64,000 nt of DNA. Origin: an uncultured Paracoccaceae bacterium (GTDB taxonomy: Bacteria; Pseudomonadota; Alphaproteobacteria; Rhodobacterales; Rhodobacteraceae). The notes below the pieces were generated by a model, which was not told the origin of the DNA, made no database searches, and saw only the letters and a program-made list of their open reading frames with translations. Of this stretch, positions 8,652 through 17,624 are shown piece by piece. The DNA lies in contig CALKOT010000032.1 in the NCBI GenBank assembly GCA_938092015.1, positions 1 through 64,000 of the forward strand, read 5' to 3'. Every line of letters starts with the position of its first letter. Position 1 is the first letter of the stretch. A program made the position numbers and the translations under genes.

Positions 8652-9038
8652 AGTGGCCGTTGTAGTGCGCAGAGTGTGTTGTGAAACAGATGTTGAGGCT
8701 CGTTGCGGAATTTTGACTGGGTCAGCTTAGTGACGGCTGTGAGCCCGAAGCGCGGAATGCTGCGGCGTCAACGAAGGTACGTTTTGCCAGCATGCGGACC
8801 TTCAAATGATGTATTTTTTATCCAAATCACGAAGTCAGACAATCACACTGAATGTGTCGGCAGGCATACTCATCAGGACTCCCAATTACCAGTTGTGCCG
8901 AGATTTCTCAGTATTTGCCGAAAGGCACGATGCCCTCGGTGCAGGGCTTGCCTTTCCAGTTTAACGAGCGTTTGCGGAGTTAACTCTGATTGCTTGAGGA
9001 TGACGCGTGCAGGATCGAAGGGGGGGGATCGAGACTCG
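8652..9038. other. non-coding stretch, nothing recognised
   Basis: 387 bp after the DUF1932 gene. A short rightward open frame crosses it but resembles no family and runs antisense into the esterase remnant. A run of eight G at 9020-9027 is the only notable feature. Confidence 0.5.
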
Positions 9039-9548
9039 TCAGTCCTGAATAAAAAACTTAATGATCGGGTCTCGAAAGCGCGGCTCGTTGAGATCGAGTG
9101 TGTGGTCGTCTTTATCGAAGATCAGAAGGGTGTCGTCTTCCTCTGTGAGGTGATCCACGGTACGTTTATAGTCAATCACCTTGTCGTCGCGAGTTAGCAA
9201 GATTAACCTTCTAACGCCACCACCGGACGGGCTTGTAAGCCCTTCATATGTGTCGATATCTGCCTGGGTTACAACCAGTTCGATCCCGCGCTTTTCGACA
9301 TAAACTGGCCCGATGAACTGTTGGAGCTGCGCGTGCGGCTCGATAACGGGATTAACAAGAAGAATGCGCTTCACGTCAAAGATTTGGGCGTAGAAATTCG
9401 CCCAGAAGCCACCTAGCGAGCTGCCAGAAAAGGTGACTTCATGGTGTTTCAGTACATTCTCCCATGCTTGGTTAAAAACCGCGAGGTTTGCATCATGGTC
9501 AAAGTAGTCAAAGAATGAGGAGCAGGAAAAGGAAGACCACGTGACCAT
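9039..9548 (-). CDS. YqiA/UPF0227-like alpha/beta-hydrolase, N-terminally shortened, possibly a remnant
   Basis: 169 residues matching the central and C-terminal parts of YqiA-type esterases. The nucleophile elbow is FSGSSLGGFWANFYAQ, followed by LLVNPVIEPHAQLQQFIG, the acid in LLTRDDKVIDYKRTV and the His in FDKDDHTLDL. What is missing is the first strand with LYLHGF, which in YqiA begins the protein and forms the oxyanion hole; only about 41 residues precede the Ser motif where E. coli YqiA has over 60. An in-frame TGA lies just upstream of the start. It may be a 5'-eroded gene; the catalytic triad itself is intact. Confidence 0.55.
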   Translation of the reverse strand: MVTWSSFSCSSFFDYFDHDANLAVFNQAWENVLKHHEVTFSGSSLGGFWANFYAQIFDVKRILLVNPVIEPHAQLQQFIGPVYVEKRGIELVVTQADIDTYEGLTSPSGGGVRRLILLTRDDKVIDYKRTVDHLTEEDDTLLIFDKDDHTLDLNEPRFRDPIIKFFIQD

Positions 9549-9750
9549 ATCGCAGCATGAAGCGTTTGCTCATGCCAAAATGCTGTCGATTATCGTAGGG
9601 AAGCCACTCTTTCGATGCAAGGTACAGCGCCTGACCCGTTCCTGTGCTAACATAAGTAACATAAAGAACGAATACCAACATCGCAGCCAGCAGCGCGACC
9701 CGAGGGCTGGGTGGTCGCTGGCCAGTCGAATTGGCGTTCTCTCGCTTCAT
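9508..9750 (-). CDS. small membrane protein, unrecognised
   Basis: 80 residues with a basic N-terminus, one clear transmembrane segment (VALLAAMLVFVLYVTYVSTG, about residues 18-37) and a hydrophobic C-terminal tail ending in VVFLFLLLIL. It overlaps the esterase remnant by 41 bp in another frame. No family is recognised and the ribosome-binding site is weak. It could be a real small gene or part of the eroded region in front of the esterase. Confidence 0.3.
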   Translation of the reverse strand: MKRENANSTGQRPPSPRVALLAAMLVFVLYVTYVSTGTGQALYLASKEWLPYDNRQHFGMSKRFMLRYGHVVFLFLLLIL

Positions 9751-10380
9751 GGCCGGCTCTTCATTCGCTGCGTCCAGTGTCAGCGTTTATCGAACTCGGC
9801 CTGCTGTCTCAACACGCTCTTAAAAGGAAGGGTAGACGTTTTTATGTGGTCTGGTTACGTACGCAGAACCCGCCATAATTCGGGTTCCTTGTCCTTTGGC
9901 GTGCCAAGCGATACTATCACTGATCTAGTTTTCCGGTCACATGAGGCGGCGATACACACCAATGCGGCCCGGATCTATCTTTCCCCATTTATAGGAATCA
10001 GCGCCGAAACGTTAGGCGGAAAAGAGCTCCGGCAGGCGTGAGCTCGGCTTCATTAAGAGGCTGTACTTCAAAATATCAGAATATCAGGGCGCCTTCTCTA
10101 CGCCCGCTTCTGTCAAGCAGTTGCCGCTCATGGTGGCGCCCCGACCGTCAACTGTGTCCGCTCACCCAGTCACTGATCTTATGTATCTTATTCATCCAGA
10201 ACACACGCCTTCTAACAAGGTCATAGAATAGGAACGGCAATTCTGACCGCTTGAGACGCACGAAGTCGCTCGTGCGCGAAACCCCGTGTGCCCCGAAGGT
10301 TAAGAAGAACTTAATTCGATTATTTTTCAGTCAGTTAAGGTTGGTTTCACGCGTGAAACCATAGCGGATTTCACGCCATA
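9751..10380. other. long intergenic region left of the kynurenine genes
   Basis: 630 bp without a supported gene. Short open frames on the plus strand (for example 10038-10226) resemble nothing known. The only structured element seen is the 18-bp palindrome at 10343-10360. Confidence 0.5.
10343..10360. promoter_or_regulatory. perfect 18-bp palindrome 3' of kynU
   Basis: GGTTTCACGCGTGAAACC is a perfect inverted repeat 20 bp past the kynU stop. It has no T-run on either side, so it is not a standard terminator. It resembles the chromosome-partition site parS (TGTTTCACGTGAAACA) but has two extra central bases and different ends, which should prevent ParB binding. It may be a repressor operator. 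Confidence 0.45.
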
Positions 10381-11565
10381 TCACGTCACAGCCGACCGTA
10401 CATTGTACTGCGGGTCGCGCCACATCTCTTCCTTCATTACTTTTTCGATCACCTCGGCCGCGGCGATCATATCGCCCTCATCCAGATACAACGGCGTAAT
10501 CCCGAATCGCATCGTGTTCGGCGCCCGGAAATCACCGATCACGCCATGCGCGATAACGGCCTGCATCGCTGCATACCCGTGCTCAAACGCAAACGATATC
10601 TGTGATCCGCGCTGATCATGCTCGCGCGGCGTCTGCAGGGTCAGATCGGGGCAGCGAGCCTCTACTTCAGCGATGAAGAGGTCGCCCAGGGCCAAGCATT
10701 TGTTCCGAACATCCTCCATTTCCACGCCGTCCCAAACATCCAACGCGGCATCTAGTGCTGCCAGCTGCAGGATCGGCGGGGTGCCTACACGCATCCGCTG
10801 GATCGTCATCCCCGGCCGATAGTCGAGGTCAAAGGCAAATGGCGCTTCATGCCCCAGCCAGCCGGATAGGGCAGGCTGGATATCGTTGATCAGATCAGGC
10901 CGCACATAGATAAATGCCGGGCCGCCCGGTCCGGAGTTCAGGTATTTGTAAGTGCAGCCCACCGCAAAATCGGCCTCACATTCAGCCAGCTTCACTGTGA
11001 AAGCGCCGGCGCTATGGGCCAGATCCCAGATCATCAACGCGCCCGCCGCATGGGCCTTCGCCGTAATTTCCGCCATGTTGTGACGCCGCCCGGTGCTGTA
11101 GTCGACCTCAGTCAATATCACCACGGTAACGTCTTCACTGATCGCATCCGCCACACCGTCGGGTGCGGGCGTGCGTATCTCATGGCCTTTCGCAATGGTC
11201 TGGACCAGTCCTTGCGCCATGTAGAGGTCGGTCGGAAAGTTCCCGCAATCTGACAGGATTACCTTCCGATCAGGCCGCAATTTCAGCGCCGCATCCAGCG
11301 CCTGATAGACCTTGATCGAAAGCGTATCGCCCATGGTAACCGTTCCCGGCGCCGCGCCAATCAGCACGCCAATCCGATCGCCGACTTTGTCAGGTAGGTC
11401 CATCCAACCGCACTTGTTCCATCCCCGGATCAACTGCTGCCCCCATTCGGCAGTGATAGTCTCAGCCACTCGTTCTTCAACCGATTTCGGCAAAACGCCC
11501 AGCGAGTTTCCATCCAGATAGATGACGCCTTCAGGCAGATCGAATAGGTCCTTGCGAGGCAGCAT
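10381..11565 (-). CDS. kynU: kynureninase
   Basis: A 394-residue PLP enzyme that cleaves L-kynurenine to anthranilate and alanine. Family features: GVIYLDGNSLGVLP at the N-terminus, ILSDCGNFPTDLYM, the aspartate segment MIWDLAHSAGAF and the Schiff-base Lys in GCTYKYLNSGPGGPAF, then RMRVGTPPILQLAAL. ATG 11565 is chosen because it overlaps the upstream stop (TAATG) and follows GAGGAG. It is translationally coupled to the tryptophan dioxygenase gene. Kynurenine formamidase, which works between the two, is not encoded next to them. Confidence 0.95.
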   Translation of the reverse strand: MLPRKDLFDLPEGVIYLDGNSLGVLPKSVEERVAETITAEWGQQLIRGWNKCGWMDLPDKVGDRIGVLIGAAPGTVTMGDTLSIKVYQALDAALKLRPDRKVILSDCGNFPTDLYMAQGLVQTIAKGHEIRTPAPDGVADAISEDVTVVILTEVDYSTGRRHNMAEITAKAHAAGALMIWDLAHSAGAFTVKLAECEADFAVGCTYKYLNSGPGGPAFIYVRPDLINDIQPALSGWLGHEAPFAFDLDYRPGMTIQRMRVGTPPILQLAALDAALDVWDGVEMEDVRNKCLALGDLFIAEVEARCPDLTLQTPREHDQRGSQISFAFEHGYAAMQAVIAHGVIGDFRAPNTMRFGITPLYLDEGDMIAAAEVIEKVMKEEMWRDPQYNVRSAVT

Positions 11566-12392
11566 TACAATTCTCCTCTGAGGTTCCAAAGCTCAGGAAA
11601 CAGCTCAACTTCCAACATTTTGCGAAGATACGAGACGCCAGCGGTGCCGCCGGTGCCACGCTTAAAGCCTATGACCCGCTCAACAGTCGTGACGTGATTG
11701 AACCGCCAGCGGCGAAAATAGTCTTCAAGATCGACCAGCTTTTCAGCAAGTTCATAGAGCGACCAGTAGGCATCAACATTCTGATAGACAGTTTTCCAGC
11801 GGGCCTGAATGGCCGGGTCCGCCTCATGCGGCGTCATCAGTTGAGGGATAGGCGGCTCTTCCCCCAACTCGCGGCTCAGAAAATTGACAGCTTCAGCATA
11901 AAGGCTTGGCTTTTCCAGCTCTTCAGTCAGCAGGCGGTTTGCATTTTCGTCATGTTCATGCACCTTCATCTGATTGGGGTTTCGGTTCCCCAGCATGAAT
12001 TCGATCTGTCGATATTGCATCGACTGAAACCCCGAAGACGCGCCCAAGTCATCGCGAAATGCCGTATATTCGCTGGGTGTCATCGTACGCAGCACATCCC
12101 AAGCATTGTTCAGTTGCTCAAAGATCCGGGCCACACGGGCCAACATTTTAAAGGCGGGAGGTAGTTTGCCTTCGCGGATGGCGAGGCGTGCATAGGTCAG
12201 CTCATGAATGATCAGCCGCATCCAAACTTCACTGGCCTGATGCTGGACGATGAACAGCATTTCGTCATGAGCGCTCGACAACGGGTGTTGTGCATTCAAG
12301 ATCGTGTCGAGCGACAAATAATCGCCATAAGACATCGCATCTCGGAAAGACATTTTTGCGCCTTCAGCGCCGGGGTCATATGTTTTAGACAT
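11565..12392 (-). CDS. kynA: tryptophan 2,3-dioxygenase
   Basis: A 275-residue heme dioxygenase that opens the indole ring of L-tryptophan to N-formylkynurenine. Signature segments are MSYGDYLSLDTIL, the distal-side HDEMLFIVQHQASEVWM, SSGFQSMQYRQIEFMLGN, and the C-terminal RWRFNHVTTVERVIGFKRG with the proximal heme His, followed by GTGGTAGVSYLRK. Length is typical for the bacterial enzyme. It is first in the two-gene kyn unit and overlaps kynU at TAATG. Confidence 0.96.
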   Translation of the reverse strand: MSKTYDPGAEGAKMSFRDAMSYGDYLSLDTILNAQHPLSSAHDEMLFIVQHQASEVWMRLIIHELTYARLAIREGKLPPAFKMLARVARIFEQLNNAWDVLRTMTPSEYTAFRDDLGASSGFQSMQYRQIEFMLGNRNPNQMKVHEHDENANRLLTEELEKPSLYAEAVNFLSRELGEEPPIPQLMTPHEADPAIQARWKTVYQNVDAYWSLYELAEKLVDLEDYFRRWRFNHVTTVERVIGFKRGTGGTAGVSYLRKMLEVELFPELWNLRGEL

Positions 12393-12962
12393 AAAACATC
12401 TTTATCTTGCGGTGTCACTACGTGCAAGACGACGAGCTATTCAACACCCTCACGCCGAACTAGCATTATACATTTCAAGACTGCCACAGCAGTGGAGGAT
12501 AAATCCAAGCAACTTAAGCTTCAGGGGATTTTTCTACAGCAAGCATTTGCGGGGTGACCACACATTTTGTCGGGAGAAAGCTAAGGCGTTTGCCAACTTT
12601 CGGGGCAACCTGCCCCGCACAGCAATAAGCAGACAGCTAGAATTTGGCGCTGCAGCAATCCCGTCGTCAGGCAAGTTGACCCACGTTGTCACGAGGAACT
12701 CGTCGACCCAGATCGGGCCCGCCGAACCAAGCGCTGCTCGCAAGCGGGGTATCGGGTGTTACTTGCGGACTTTGGTTCTATCAACTTTGCTTTGCTGAAT
12801 TCACCCGCCGCGACAACCGGCGTTCCAGATGGCACCTTAAGAATCCATGCAGGATCGATCCGTCATGAAGGCCATCGTTGCCAGTGACTTCAAAGAACTT
12901 GTCTTCAGGGCCTAGCCGCATCGTGGGGCCCCCGCCTCCTTTGCAGTCAGCCCCGCCGATGT
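12393..12962. other. 570-bp stretch upstream of kynA without a supported gene
   Basis: Contains the kynA promoter region at its left end. Open frames at 12412-12798 (plus) and 12781-13005 (minus) show no recognisable domain, no convincing ribosome-binding site and unusual composition, so they are not called. The minus frame contains GGADCKGGGGPTMRLGPEDK, which looks protein-like but which I cannot assign; it might be a gene remnant. Confidence 0.4.
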
Positions 12963-13904
12963 TCAAGCAGATTTCGACGCCATATCGCGAATGAAAGCAG
13001 CGCATTCATCCGGTGCGGTTAGCGGGATCATGTGGCCCCTGCCCGGCAAGATTTGCAGATCAGCGCCAGACAATTCAGCGAACTTTCCACCATGCAGTTT
13101 GGGGTTAAGAATTTCATCTTTCTCGGCGTAGAGAACACCAACCGGCATCGTCAGTTCAGCTTCCCGCCCCACAACCTCATCAACTGAAGAACGCCCATTC
13201 ACCATATCTTCTGACGCCGCGATAAACGCACCGGGTGAGCGGCCCAGTTTCCCGCCGCCTTTCACTTCAAATCCTGGCGCAATCGGTTCAGGCGCGAAAA
13301 TAACGCTGAAGATCTTTTTCTCCATCAGTAAACCCAACGGCCCGGAAACCGTATGGGCGATGAATTTGCGCACTCCGGCCGATGAAACATCCAGGCCTTT
13401 GAAAACCTCTGGCGTATCATCTATCGGCTGCGTCGCAGGGCAGAGCAACGCCAACCCACCGACATGTTCTTTGTGGTTCAACGCCAGTGTCAGCGCTACG
13501 GCCCCTCCAAGGGAATGGCCGACGATCAGTGGGTTTTCCAACCCTTCCTTTTCAATGAACTCCGCTACCATTCGCGCCTGTTCCGGAAGCGTGGATTGCG
13601 CGGCGCCATCACGGGTCGACCAGCCACATCCTGCGCGGTCTATCGCGATGCACCTGAACTCTCCATCAAGCTTGCCCGTTAGGGCGTATGTGAAGTTATG
13701 CAGGTTTGCGCCAAGACCATGGATCATCACGACGGGTCGACCCTGACTGCTTTCAACCCAGTGAATCTCACCCCCGCGAACCTTAGTAGTCTTACCTGTC
13801 TTGGGCACCGCAGCTTTCGCTGCTGCAGCAATGAAATTGGTGATGGCGCCGCAGACTAGAAAAAGTGCGATGATCAGCAGAATGATGGTTCCGAAAGTGC
13901 CCAT
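12963..13904 (-). CDS. alpha/beta-hydrolase with N-terminal membrane anchor
   Basis: 313 residues. The N-terminus (TIILLIIALFLVCGAITNFI) is one transmembrane or signal-anchor helix. The hydrolase core has the oxyanion motif VVMIHGLGANLHNF, the nucleophile VGHSLGGAVAL, the acid in VLYAEKDEILNP and the His in LPGRGHMIPLT. ATG 13904 is chosen for AGAGGATCG upstream and because the anchor starts there; the open frame extends 38 codons further without similarity. It faces away from the monooxygenase gene at 14055. Substrate unknown. Confidence 0.85.
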   Translation of the reverse strand: MGTFGTIILLIIALFLVCGAITNFIAAAAKAAVPKTGKTTKVRGGEIHWVESSQGRPVVMIHGLGANLHNFTYALTGKLDGEFRCIAIDRAGCGWSTRDGAAQSTLPEQARMVAEFIEKEGLENPLIVGHSLGGAVALTLALNHKEHVGGLALLCPATQPIDDTPEVFKGLDVSSAGVRKFIAHTVSGPLGLLMEKKIFSVIFAPEPIAPGFEVKGGGKLGRSPGAFIAASEDMVNGRSSVDEVVGREAELTMPVGVLYAEKDEILNPKLHGGKFAELSGADLQILPGRGHMIPLTAPDECAAFIRDMASKSA

Positions 13905-14054
13905 GAATGGCGATCCTCTGTTAGCTTTGGTAGACACTAGACCCAATGTGATCGGGCGGGGCAAGCACCCACGAGACCAGGATAGGCAAAGCTTGCAACT
14001 ACTTCTGTCCGAGGTCATCTCTTTGCTAATCGAAACGCAAGCGCGGAGCAGCTA

Positions 14055-15506
14055 GTGACCAGAGAAACCTTGGACGTTCTGATCATAGGCGCCGGCCTTT
14101 CAGGCATCGGGCAAGGCTGCCACATGACCAAGACCTGCCCTGACAAGTCATTCGCAATAATAGAAGGACGCGACAATCTGGGCGGCACGTGGGACCTGTT
14201 CCGCTATCCTGGCATTCGGTCGGACAGTGACATGTTCACATTCGGATATCGCTTCAAGCCTTGGAATGCCGCAAAGGACATTGCACCTGGCCCCGACATT
14301 CTGGCGTATCTGAATGAAACGGTTGATGAGTACGGACTGCGCGAAAAGGTCAGGTTTCAAAGCCGGGTGACAGCTCTTGACTGGTCTTCTACGGAAAATC
14401 GCTGGATCGCGACGGTTAATCCTGTCGAAGGCGAACCATACGAAATATCCGCCCGCTTCCTGTCATCATGTACCGGTTATTATGACTACGGCAAAGGCTA
14501 TCTACCGGAATGGGACGGCTATGACGACTATCAAGGACAGATAGCGCATCCCCAACAATGGCCGGAAAACTTGGACTATGCGGGTAAAAAGGTTGTTGTA
14601 ATCGGGTCTGGCGCCACAGCAGTCACCATCGTGCCAACCATGGCAGAGACGGCGGCGCATGTGACGATGATCCAGCGCTCGCCAACCTACATTTTCAATG
14701 TTCCGTCCGCTGACCCCATCGCCAAGTGGCTTCGAAAGCTGCTGCCGAACCGGCTGGCGTACAAGTTAGCGCGGATCAAGAATATTCTGTTAGGCGTCTA
14801 TCTGTTCAGCCTAAGCAAACGAAAACCCCAGCAGGTGAGGAAATATCTGCGAAAATTGGCTGTCGATGATCTCGGCGAGGATTTCGACGTCGATACCCAT
14901 TTCAACCCGGACTATGATCCATGGGATCAACGCCTATGCCTTATCCCAGATGGAGATTTCTACGGCTCGCTGAAGGATGGAACAGCCTCTATCGTCACCG
15001 AACATATCGATCGGTTTACTGAGACGGGAATACGCACGAAGTCAGGTGAAACAATTGACGCTGATATCGTCGTTCCTGCCACAGGGCTACAGATCCAATT
15101 CGGTGGTGGCATGCGATTGTCGATGGATGGGAAGCCAGTCAATCTGTCCGAACGCTACGTCTATCGCGGTATGATGCTGTCCGGCATTCCAAACCTTGTC
15201 GTGACATTTGGCTATACGAACGCCTCCTGGACGCTGAAATCCGACCTCACCGCAGATTTTGTTTGCCGCTTGGTGAACAAGATGGCGAACAAGGGCGCAG
15301 AGGTTGCTACGGCGGTGACTGGCGATGGGGCAATTGAGCCGGGGCCACTGGTCGGGCTGAATTCTGGTTATCTGCTTCGCGCGACCCATCTGTTGCCGAA
15401 ATCTGGCGCAGAAAGGCCTTGGAAAAACTACGAGAATTACATCTCGGACATGTTGTCGATCCGCTATGGTAAGATCGAAGACGGGGTTCTAACCTTTTCC
15501 GATTAG
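14055..15506 (+). CDS. flavin-containing Baeyer-Villiger-type monooxygenase (EthA-like)
   Basis: 483 residues starting at GTG. The FAD-binding motif is VLIIGAGLSGIGQGCH, followed by NLGGTWDLFRYPGIRSDSD, a hallmark of this group. The Baeyer-Villiger fingerprint is seen as YQGQIAHPQQWP (F/YxGxxxHxxxWP), just before the NADPH-binding VVVIGSGATAVTIVP. The C-terminus PWKNYENYISDMLSIRYG is also family-like. The enzyme would insert oxygen into ketones, or oxidise sulfur or nitrogen atoms, using NADPH. It is divergent from the membrane-anchored hydrolase, a common pairing for ketone-to-ester-to-acid routes, though that link is inference. Confidence 0.9.
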   Translation: MTRETLDVLIIGAGLSGIGQGCHMTKTCPDKSFAIIEGRDNLGGTWDLFRYPGIRSDSDMFTFGYRFKPWNAAKDIAPGPDILAYLNETVDEYGLREKVRFQSRVTALDWSSTENRWIATVNPVEGEPYEISARFLSSCTGYYDYGKGYLPEWDGYDDYQGQIAHPQQWPENLDYAGKKVVVIGSGATAVTIVPTMAETAAHVTMIQRSPTYIFNVPSADPIAKWLRKLLPNRLAYKLARIKNILLGVYLFSLSKRKPQQVRKYLRKLAVDDLGEDFDVDTHFNPDYDPWDQRLCLIPDGDFYGSLKDGTASIVTEHIDRFTETGIRTKSGETIDADIVVPATGLQIQFGGGMRLSMDGKPVNLSERYVYRGMMLSGIPNLVVTFGYTNASWTLKSDLTADFVCRLVNKMANKGAEVATAVTGDGAIEPGPLVGLNSGYLLRATHLLPKSGAERPWKNYENYISDMLSIRYGKIEDGVLTFSD

Positions 15507-15726
15507 AACTACCACTGAACTTTCCACCACCGCAGCCAGGTAAAACTTCGACCACAACGCCCATTTGATTGGCGTATGGCCGCTATCGGCGAATACTATG
15601 CTCACAATTATGCTGGTCGATTGCGCAGACGATCAACGGATCGATCGTTTCGCATGCCAAAGTCGTGACGACTACGACAAACAGACCCACGCGGCCCCGA
15701 GCCGCAAAGAAAGCAAGGAGATTTCC

Positions 15727-16419
15727 ATGAATCGCAAAGTATTTGCAATTGCGCTTGCCGCAGGCAGCATTGCAGCAGGCGCAGCATTCGCACAGGGAAC
15801 AAACGTTTCCCATCCAATGGGTTTTTTCGTCACTTCAGTCGGCTTGGGTGACGGCGCAAACCTTGGCGGCCCGGACGGTGCGGACGCCCATTGCAGCAAC
15901 CTCGCAACAGCAGCAGGTGCAGGCGACAGAGATTGGCGCGCATATCTTTCGACGCAGGAAGATGGAAAGCGCGGCGTTTCAGCCCGAAGCCGCATTGGCC
16001 AAGGCCCATGGTACAATGCAAACGGCGAACTGATCGCCTCTGATCTTGATCAGTTGCACATCCTGCCAAACCTCTATTACCGGACGGCTGTCGACGAAAA
16101 CGGGAACAACATCAATGGCCGTGGTGACAAACCGAATGAGCACGACATTCTGACTGGCACACAAGCGGACGGGACTGCCTATTTCCCGTGGCAGGAAGGT
16201 GACAAGACGTGTTCAAACTGGACGTCGAACGGTGAAGGTTCTGCCACGGTCGGCCACCACGACCGGCACGGTGGGGGCGACACTAGCTGGAACGCCGCAC
16301 ACGGAAGCAGAGGGTGCTCAGCGGAAAACCTGCGTGGTACTGGCAGGGCCTGCTGGTACCTTGAAAAAAGAAAGGGCCGGGGCGCACTTCACGCCCCAGC
16401 CCCCTTGCTTGACTTCTAG
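15727..16419 (+). CDS. secreted lectin-like (endostatin/C-type-lectin-fold) protein, probable 3' frameshift
   Basis: 230 residues as read. A signal peptide is clear (MNRKVFAIALAAGSIAAGAA, cleavage after FA|QG). The mature part has the features of a bacterial endostatin-like lectin fold: FFVTSVGLGDGANLGG, DADAHC-like DGADAHCSNLATAAG, DWRAYLST, GPWYNANGELIA, HDILTGTQADG, TCSNWTS and GSATVGHHDRHGG. After LRGTG the frame reads RACWYLEKRKG and continues through a terminator hairpin to 16419, unlike the family, which ends at about this point. Shifting frame gives GLLVP and a stop at 16362-16364, before the hairpin, so a small indel near 16340-16350 is likely. Start ATG 15727 follows AAGGAG. Confidence 0.72.
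   Translation: MNRKVFAIALAAGSIAAGAAFAQGTNVSHPMGFFVTSVGLGDGANLGGPDGADAHCSNLATAAGAGDRDWRAYLSTQEDGKRGVSARSRIGQGPWYNANGELIASDLDQLHILPNLYYRTAVDENGNNINGRGDKPNEHDILTGTQADGTAYFPWQEGDKTCSNWTSNGEGSATVGHHDRHGGGDTSWNAAHGSRGCSAENLRGTGRACWYLEKRKGRGALHAPAPLLDF
16374..16402 (-). terminator. rho-independent terminator of the Liv 1 operon
   Basis: An 11-bp stem with one mismatch (arms 16374-16384 and 16392-16402, seven-base loop). Read on the minus strand it is followed by TTTCTTTTTTC, an ideal U-tract. It lies just past the stop of the substrate-binding protein gene at 16424 and would end the leftward operon. Confidence 0.85.
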
Positions 16420-16423
16420 CGGA

Positions 16424-17593
16424 TCAGTTGCTTTCGCCAACGATCTTCCAGCTGCCGCCTTCGATTTTGGAGACGAACACCTTGCTAGCGCCGACGTGGT
16501 CGGACCCGAAGTCGATGTCTACGCCTGCGATCTTATCTTCGAACTTCAGACCTTCAACCGCCGCTAGGAAGCTTTTGGTGGTCAGCTCAGGACCAGCAGC
16601 TTCAAGCGCACGGTGCATAGTTTCTGCGCCGGAACGACCCAGCAGCGCGCCGGTGCCTGGGAATTTCTCACCAGTCGCTTCGGTGTACTGCTTGATCCAT
16701 GCGCCAACTTCAGGATCGCCAGCGCGGGCCTCAAGGTCGGTCCAGCCGGATGCTGCGTAGAAGTTCTCAGTCACGCCGCCTGGAACTTTGGCGATGGCAG
16801 TGTGGAACGCAGCGGACGAGCCGATGAATTTCACATCGGTCCAGCCGATTTTCTTGGCCGTTGCGACAGCAGTGATGACACCGCGAATTGAAAGTGCGAT
16901 CGGGATCAGATCACAGCCTGCGCCTTTCAGCTTGGTCAGCGCACCAACGTAGTCAGTTTCGTCCGGCTTGTGAGTGGTCTCACCGCCAAACTCCAGACCG
17001 CGTGCTTCTGCTTCGTCGATTGCACCCTGCGCGATTTCCTTGCCGAAGTCGGAAGGAATGTACATCGGGCAGATGGTTTTTGAGCCATACGTGTCGACCA
17101 TGTAGCCAACGCCTGCGCGCAGCTGATCATAGTAGGATGAGAAGCCGACGAATTTCAGATCTTTCGGCTCTTCAATCATCTGACGGGCTGCCGACAGTGG
17201 ATTGAAGTTAGGAATGTTTTTCGCCTGCTGCAGTTTGAACGCAGCTAGGTTGTGCGGCGTGCCAAGCGACATGAACATCGCAAAAATCTTGTCGCGGTTG
17301 ATCAGTTTGTTGGCGGCCTGAACGGCCTTTGGCACCTGATAGCCGTGGTCTTCGACGACCAGTTTGATCTGGCGACCATGGACACCGCCATTGGCGTTCA
17401 CTTCGTCAAAATACAGCTGAGCGGCCTGCATGGCGGGCGCACCAAAAGCTGCGAATGGGCCGGACATGTCCTGGTGACTGCCAAGGACCACTTCGGTGTC
17501 TGTGACGCCCTGCGAGGCGTGTGCAGCCGCGAAGGCGGCTGGCGCAGAAGCCAGCATCGCCAGTGCGGCGGCTGATGCGAGAAGTTTTTTCAT
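16424..17593 (-). CDS. Liv-type ABC transporter 1, substrate-binding protein
   Basis: 389 residues with a Sec signal peptide (MKKLLASAAALAMLASAPAA, then FAAAHAS). The mature protein is a type I periplasmic-binding fold of the branched-chain amino acid family: VVLGSHQDMSGPFAAFGAP, AAQLYFDEVNANGGVHGR, then FAMFMSLGTPHNLAA. It would capture the substrate for the permease and ATPase genes 19479-23002. It is the last gene of the operon, after the acyl-CoA synthetase. The pairing suggests a carboxylic acid that is activated to a CoA ester on entry, rather than an amino acid; this is inference. Confidence 0.9.
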   Translation of the reverse strand: MKKLLASAAALAMLASAPAAFAAAHASQGVTDTEVVLGSHQDMSGPFAAFGAPAMQAAQLYFDEVNANGGVHGRQIKLVVEDHGYQVPKAVQAANKLINRDKIFAMFMSLGTPHNLAAFKLQQAKNIPNFNPLSAARQMIEEPKDLKFVGFSSYYDQLRAGVGYMVDTYGSKTICPMYIPSDFGKEIAQGAIDEAEARGLEFGGETTHKPDETDYVGALTKLKGAGCDLIPIALSIRGVITAVATAKKIGWTDVKFIGSSAAFHTAIAKVPGGVTENFYAASGWTDLEARAGDPEVGAWIKQYTEATGEKFPGTGALLGRSGAETMHRALEAAGPELTTKSFLAAVEGLKFEDKIAGVDIDFGSDHVGASKVFVSKIEGGSWKIVGESN

Positions 17594-17624
17594 TTGTAGT
17601 CTCCCTAGTGAAAACGGTGCGGAG

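Noticed and set aside
8703-9197. Plus-strand open frame of 164 codons
   Set aside because: Its second half is antisense to the YqiA-like catalytic region and the first half has no similarity.
10343-10360. Functional parS site
   Set aside because: Two additional central bases and altered outer bases compared with the 16-bp parS consensus; no par genes near.
12412-12798. Plus-strand open frame of 128 codons upstream of kynA
   Set aside because: No domain, no ribosome-binding site, and amino acid composition typical of a non-coding frame.
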